Below, in pieces: positions 7,174-9,984 of a stretch of DNA of 9,984 nucleotides. The notes under the pieces were generated by a model. The model saw only the letters and a program-made list of their open reading frames with translations, was not told the DNA's origin and did not search any database. The stretch lies in contig JAGOEH010000110.1 in assembly GCA_017997825.1 (NCBI GenBank), positions 1 to 9,984 on the forward strand, written 5' to 3'. The position numbers and the translations under genes were made by a program. Source of the DNA: Candidatus Delongbacteria bacterium (GTDB lineage Bacteria; JAGOEH01). Each line of letters begins with the position of its first letter. The first letter of the stretch is position 1.

Positions 7174-7272
7174 GCTCCGAATTCATAAATCGAGTTAAGG
7201 GCTCAAAACGACAACAAGCCGGAAAAAGGATTGAATGCGGATAAATTGCGGATCACTCTCCACCGAAAAAGG

Positions 7273-7743
7273 TTATAAGACCAGTAGGGAGAGAATGAGT
7301 TCGAGTCCCCGGGCATCCTGCTCATCGAACAGACCGGGTGACCGGCCATCGACATCCAGGACTCCGGCAATTTGAGCCTGCTGATCCCGAAACGGGACGA
7401 CAATCTCGGATCGGGAACGGGAATCACAGGCAATATGACCGGGAAAATCGTGGACATCGGGGACGACCAGGGTTCGTTCCTGATTGATCCCAGCCCAGCA
7501 TACCCCGGTATTTTCCGGTAGTTTCATACAAGCCAAGTTCCCCTGATAGGGACCAACCCATAATTCGGTTCCCCGACGACAATAGAATCCACACCAAAAA
7601 AAATAGGGAAATTTATGATAGAGAACCGCTACCATAGTGGCCATCTGTGCCACCGGATCGGCCGGAGATGATAGTAAGCCGGACAATTGGCGGTGAACCC
7701 GCTGATACCGGCCAGACTTGATCTCCGGTTTGACTGATTCCAT
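7273..7743 (-). CDS. msrC: free methionine-(R)-sulfoxide reductase (GAF-domain MsrC)
   Basis: MsrC (fRMsr) reduces free L-methionine-R-sulfoxide to methionine in the cytoplasm using thioredoxin, as part of oxidative damage repair. The 156-residue product is a single GAF domain of the usual family length. It carries the signature order seen in the E. coli enzyme: FYCRRGTELWVGPYQGNLAC (Cys72), LPENTGVCWAG (Cys82), VHDFPGHIACDSRSRSEIVV (Cys106) and GVLDVDG before FDEQD. All three active-site cysteines (two resolving or recycling plus the catalytic one) are present, which separates it from ordinary ligand-sensing GAF domains. The family VCG is here VCW. ATG 7743 has AAAGGG about 8 nt upstream. 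The gene follows the periplasmic-protein gene by 20 nt, so both likely share a transcript starting in the divergent region near 8340. Confidence 0.92.
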   Translation of the reverse strand: MESVKPEIKSGRYQRVHRQLSGLLSSPADPVAQMATMVAVLYHKFPYFFWCGFYCRRGTELWVGPYQGNLACMKLPENTGVCWAGINQERTLVVPDVHDFPGHIACDSRSRSEIVVPFRDQQAQIAGVLDVDGRSPGLFDEQDARGLELILSLLVL

Positions 7744-7763
7744 ACGACCAACCCTTTCGATAC

Positions 7764-8294
7764 TTATCGAATGATTTCCTTGATGCCCAGTTCCTGCTGC
7801 AATTCGGGCGTGATCTTATCGGCCAGATTCTCACTGACTTTAAGATTGATAACAATATCCAGTTTACCCTCAGCATTGACCGCCAGATACAGAAAGGCAC
7901 CGGAAGCCGAATAATCGGCCGATAGCGTCGTAATCGCGATATTCTTCTGCTTGGCATTTTTCAGAATATAAAGCTTGCTGGAATTGGTCTGAATCACATC
8001 GGTGTTATAGAGCAATAATAAAGAATTATCACTCAGTTTCTTCATATTCTCCCCGATATCGACCGGATTTTCAATCATGTAGACCGTCGGCTTGAGCTGC
8101 GCAGCCATCGCTCCACGCTGGATCGATTTCTCATTGGCCGTGAAAAGCTCTTTGGAGATGAACACCGCAACTTCCGAATAACCCGGTAAAACCTTTTTCA
8201 TGGTGTAAAAAATCTGCATCGAGGTCGGATCCTTGGCCCATACAGTAGAACTTATCATCAGCAACCACAGTCCAATCAAACCAATCTTGATCAT
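7764..8294 (-). CDS. periplasmic protein, ABC substrate-binding-like or YfiR-like, function unknown
   Basis: The 176-residue product starts with a clear Sec signal peptide (residues 1-20, hydrophobic core IGLIGLWLLMISS, cleavage probably after VWA). The mature part alternates beta strands and helices: EVAVFISKEL (41-50), a helix with AMAAQLKP, NSLLLLYNTDVI (90-101), KNIAITTLSADYSASGAFLYL (117-137) and KLDIVINLKVSENLADKITPEL (144-165). This resembles one lobe of the TrpX-like ABC substrate-binding fold and also the YfiR/DUF4154 family, which ends in a GG.i.....g...f.IN..a.....L. pattern; I cannot decide between them. At 176 residues it is much shorter than a full two-lobe binding protein. GGGGGAAGT precedes ATG 8294. 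It is followed at 20 nt by msrC, suggesting a link to envelope or redox stress, which is only inferred. Confidence 0.7.
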   Translation of the reverse strand: MIKIGLIGLWLLMISSTVWAKDPTSMQIFYTMKKVLPGYSEVAVFISKELFTANEKSIQRGAMAAQLKPTVYMIENPVDIGENMKKLSDNSLLLLYNTDVIQTNSSKLYILKNAKQKNIAITTLSADYSASGAFLYLAVNAEGKLDIVINLKVSENLADKITPELQQELGIKEIIR

Positions 8295-8349
8295 ACTTCC
8301 CCCTGATTATTAGTGTACAGTGATCAGATCCATCTCATCCGTTATAACT

Positions 8350-8377
8350 AAACTAATCATTTTTTTTCTCCAGTCAA
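8350..8377 (-). promoter_or_regulatory. possible promoter for the periplasmic protein and msrC
   Basis: On the minus strand TTGACT (8372-8377) and TAGTTT (8350-8355) are 16 bp apart with an A-tract in the spacer. The -35 box is a five of six match; the -10 box is poor. Initiation near 8343 would leave a leader of about 50 nt before ATG 8294. Confidence 0.35.
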
Positions 8378-8378
8378 C

Positions 8379-8412
8379 AATAAAAATATATTTATTCAAA
8401 AATATTTTTATT
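8379..8412. repeat. perfect 11-bp AT-only inverted repeat
   Basis: AATAAAAATAT (8379-8389) and its exact complement ATATTTTTATT (8402-8412) flank a 12-bp spacer. It lies just upstream of the predicted -35 box of the minus-strand unit, where a regulator, a nucleoid protein or the RNA polymerase alpha subunit could bind. Low-complexity AT content raises the odds of a chance occurrence. Confidence 0.45.
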
Positions 8413-8473
8413 ATTATAAATATAACCTTTCGGTTTCATCGGTCCGTTCAATCTCAGATTCACTTGATTGGGT

Positions 8474-8492
8474 TATTATTATAATCATTATC
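8474..8492. promoter_or_regulatory. Fur-box-like operator
   Basis: TATTATTATAATCATTATC matches the 19-bp E. coli Fur consensus (GATAATGATAATCATTATC) at 16 of 19 positions, including an unbroken run of 12 at its right side. It contains TATAAT at 8480-8485, without a good -35 partner. It could serve either divergent unit, but it does not overlap the two promoters predicted here. In AT-rich DNA such matches can arise by chance. Confidence 0.35.
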
Positions 8493-8565
8493 AATAAAAA
8501 AACAAGTCTTTTCCTGAGAAAAAATTCGAAATCGCTGTTTTATGATTGGATTGACCAAAATCAGC

Positions 8566-8594
8566 TTGACATCAGATCTTAAATCCCCTATATT
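8566..8594 (+). promoter_or_regulatory. near-perfect sigma70 promoter giving a leaderless UbiA-family mRNA
   Basis: TTGACA (8566-8571, exact consensus) and TATATT (8589-8594, five of six) are separated by exactly 17 bp. The ATG at 8602 begins 8 nt after the -10 box, where transcription itself should start, so the message probably has little or no 5' leader. This also rules against the upstream in-frame ATG at 8542. Confidence 0.75.
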
Positions 8595-8601
8595 GTTAAC
8601 T

Positions 8602-9480
8602 ATGAATCATTCATGGATTTCCATCATCCGGAGCCTTCGCTTATCCCACTGGACCAAGAATCTGTTTGTCTTCGCCGTCGTGCTGTTCGCCCCGGCCATA
8701 ACGCAAACCGGACTGTTATTTAAATCGCTGATTGCATTCTTATGCTTTAGCCTGGCTTCCAGCAGTGTCTATCTGATCAATGATCTGGCCGATATCCATG
8801 ATGATCGCCATCATCCGGTCAAATCCCATCGCCCGATAGCGGCCGGCCGTCTATCCCCTTCCCTCGCCTGGATCATGATTTTTATTTTGCAGGCGATCAG
8901 CCTGAGTATAGCCGGGTGGATTCATCCCGGTTTCTGTCTTCTGCTGCTGGGATATTCCCTGTTACAGCTCCTTTACTCCTATCTGCTCAAAACCATTATC
9001 CTGGTGGATGTATTCGTCATCGCCGTCGGCTTCCTGATGCGGGTCCTTTCCGGCAGTCTGGTGACCGGGTTACCCATTTCTCACTGGCTGATGCTCTGTA
9101 CCTTTCTGCTGGCCCTCTTCCTCGGATTCAGTAAACGCCGAAGCGAGCTTCAGCTTGCCCATAGCCAGGGACATCAACAACGCCATGTTCTTCAGCACTA
9201 TTCGACCATCTTCCTCGATCAGATCATTGCCATTGTCACCACCCTGGTCATCATCACCTATCTGATGTACACGGTCTCCAGCACCACAACCACCCGCTTC
9301 CAATCCATCAATCTGGTTTATACGACCCCATTGGTCATGTATGGGATTTTTAGGTATCTTTATCTGATTTATACCGGCCATAAAGGAGAAAATCCGGAAC
9401 AAAACATTATCATGGATAAAGCCCTCTTATTCACCATCCTGTTCTGGTTCCTGTCGGTCTGTTATATTATCTACAATTAA
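8602..9480 (+). CDS. UbiA-family membrane prenyltransferase, decaprenyl-phosphate phosphoribosyltransferase-like
   Basis: Members of this branch of the UbiA superfamily transfer 5-phosphoribose from PRPP to a polyprenyl phosphate at the cytoplasmic membrane, the first step to polyprenyl-phosphate arabinose. The 292-residue protein (numbered from ATG 8602) has about eight or nine hydrophobic segments. SLRLSHWTKNLFVFAVVLFAP (11-31) is typical of this branch, NDLADIHDD (60-68) is the first NDxxDxxxD metal-diphosphate motif, followed by HPVKSHRPIAAGRLS, and LLKTIILVDVFVIAVGF with MRVLSGSLV (128-154) is the second region with Asp136. FLGFSKRRSEL (173-183) is also characteristic. Start 8602 is preferred because a consensus promoter ends just before it. 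A glycosyltransferase gene begins at the next base after its stop. Exact acceptor and donor are inferred from similarity; another UbiA reaction is possible. Confidence 0.85.
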   Translation: MNHSWISIIRSLRLSHWTKNLFVFAVVLFAPAITQTGLLFKSLIAFLCFSLASSSVYLINDLADIHDDRHHPVKSHRPIAAGRLSPSLAWIMIFILQAISLSIAGWIHPGFCLLLLGYSLLQLLYSYLLKTIILVDVFVIAVGFLMRVLSGSLVTGLPISHWLMLCTFLLALFLGFSKRRSELQLAHSQGHQQRHVLQHYSTIFLDQIIAIVTTLVIITYLMYTVSSTTTTRFQSINLVYTTPLVMYGIFRYLYLIYTGHKGENPEQNIIMDKALLFTILFWFLSVCYIIYN

Positions 9481-9984
9481 ATGGAGCATTCCATTACCCC
9501 ATCTTTGATTTCCATCATCATCCCGGTTTTCAATGCCGAACGAACGCTGCCTCAATGTCTGGATGGTTTGTTTCATTCCAGCGATCAGGATTTTGAAGTT
9601 ATCCTGGTTGATGATGCCTCTTCCGACCGTTCCCTCGATATAGCCCGGGATTATCCGATTCGTTGTTTCCAACTCCCGGTCAATCAGGGAGCCAATCATG
9701 CCAGAAATTATGGTGCCCGGTATGCCCGGGGATCGATTCTGCTGTTTATCGACGCGGATATTGTCATCCGGCCGGGCATACCGGCCCGGATTCGGGAGAA
9801 AATGGCTGACTCTTCCATCAGCGCCGTGGTTGGGGTTTATTCCGGCGATGAGTCTGATCAGGGGCTGGTTACCCGCTACAAAAACCACTGGATCCGATTT
9901 TCCTATTGTCTCTATCAGGTCCCAATCGACTGGATATTCGGTTCCATTACCGCCATGCGAAAAGAAACCTTTGATCGAACGCAT
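9481..9984 (+). CDS. family 2 glycosyltransferase, 3' end beyond the window
   Basis: An open frame of 168 codons begins with ATG 9481, immediately after the TAA of the UbiA-family gene, and runs off the end. The product opens with the GT2 nucleotide-sugar fold: LISIIIPVFNAERTL (9-23), EVILVDDASSDRS (39-51), LPVNQGANHARNYGARYARG (65-84) and the metal-binding DAD at 91-93 within LLFIDADIVI. These are the donor-binding and DxD motifs of GT-A enzymes that add sugars from nucleotide or polyprenyl donors. No signal peptide is seen; membrane segments, if any, would come later. The zero-gap junction has no Shine-Dalgarno of its own, so translation is probably coupled by reinitiation. The neighbouring polyprenyl-phosphoribosyltransferase suggests an envelope glycan or lipid-linked sugar pathway. 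A long open frame on the opposite strand here is a shadow of this gene. Confidence 0.9.
   Translation, partial: MEHSITPSLISIIIPVFNAERTLPQCLDGLFHSSDQDFEVILVDDASSDRSLDIARDYPIRCFQLPVNQGANHARNYGARYARGSILLFIDADIVIRPGIPARIREKMADSSISAVVGVYSGDESDQGLVTRYKNHWIRFSYCLYQVPIDWIFGSITAMRKETFDRTH

Larger units (their letters stand above)
8295..8601. other. AT-rich divergent intergenic region (no gene)
   Basis: This stretch separates the minus-strand periplasmic-protein/msrC unit from the plus-strand UbiA-family unit. It is far richer in A and T than the genes around it and includes runs of eight T and seven A. Besides the promoter, inverted-repeat and Fur-like features listed separately, I see no coding sequence, terminator or RNA gene. 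The ATG at 8542 that would extend the downstream gene is not preceded by a ribosome site and lies upstream of the downstream gene's -35 box. Confidence 0.7.

Noticed and set aside
6497-7188. Plus-strand open frames of 164 and 78 codons over the T9SS gene start and its leader
   Set aside because: The first is antisense to the signal peptide and barrel of the T9SS gene; the second has low-complexity composition and no ribosome site. The region is better explained as a promoter and leader.
8464-8485. A promoter using TTGATT and the TATAAT inside the Fur-like site
   Set aside because: The spacer would be only 10 bp, too short for sigma70, and no better -35 box lies at the correct distance.
8542-8601. 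A 20-residue N-terminal extension of the UbiA-family protein from ATG 8542
   Set aside because: No ribosome site precedes it, the residues are not typical of the family, and the consensus promoter lies inside the extension, so the codons would not be transcribed from it.
9427-9984. A minus-strand open frame of 185 codons at the window edge
   Set aside because: It lies opposite the UbiA-family gene end and the GT2 gene, whose VDD and DAD motifs and family match are clear on the plus strand. The minus frame shows no domain.

Overview
The window looks like chromosomal DNA from an uncultured bacterium of the Fibrobacterota-Chlorobiota-Bacteroidota (FCB) assemblage, probably outside Bacteroidota proper. 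The pointers are a large exported protein with a C-terminal tail of the type IX secretion (T9SS) sorting class (YPNPF motif), moderate GC coding sequence with AT-rich intergenic DNA, clear Shine-Dalgarno sequences before most genes, and sigma70-type -35/-10 boxes instead of the Bacteroidota TAnnTTTG pattern. This placement is an inference from style, not from a marker gene.

Layout. (1) Positions 1-1331, plus strand: the 3' part of a Sel1/TPR-like repeat protein, followed 24 nt later by a class I SAM-dependent methyltransferase. (2) Positions 1339-7173, minus strand: a consensus promoter near 7145-7173, a leader of about 300 nt with several hairpins, an 898-residue secreted modular protein (deacetylase-like barrel, two golvesin/Xly-type beta domains, T9SS tail), a cysteine desulfidase (CyuA/YhaM family), an exported MetX-like alpha/beta hydrolase, and a small Tat-signal lipoprotein gene split by a frameshift. 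Spacings of 97, 35 and 12 nt make a single transcript plausible. (3) Positions 7273-8294, minus strand: a two-gene unit with a small periplasmic protein and then free methionine-(R)-sulfoxide reductase (MsrC, GAF fold). (4) Positions 8295-8601: an AT-rich divergent regulatory region with a perfect 11-bp inverted repeat, a 16/19 match to the Fur box consensus and a near-perfect sigma70 promoter. (5) Positions 8602-9984, plus strand: a UbiA-family membrane prenyltransferase resembling decaprenyl-phosphate phosphoribosyltransferase, directly abutted by a family 2 glycosyltransferase that runs off the window.

Working together. The last two genes look like the start of a polyprenyl-phosphate-linked sugar or envelope glycan locus. 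The minus-strand genes share a loose sulfur amino-acid theme (cysteine desulfidase, MetX fold, free Met-sulfoxide reductase), but the metabolic link is speculative because the MetX-like protein is predicted to be exported. No tRNA, rRNA, CRISPR array or insertion sequence was recognised. I did not find a clear new multi-gene system. The points most worth following up are the structured leader of the secreted protein, the apparently leaderless UbiA-family transcript, the Fur-like site and the broken Tat lipoprotein gene.
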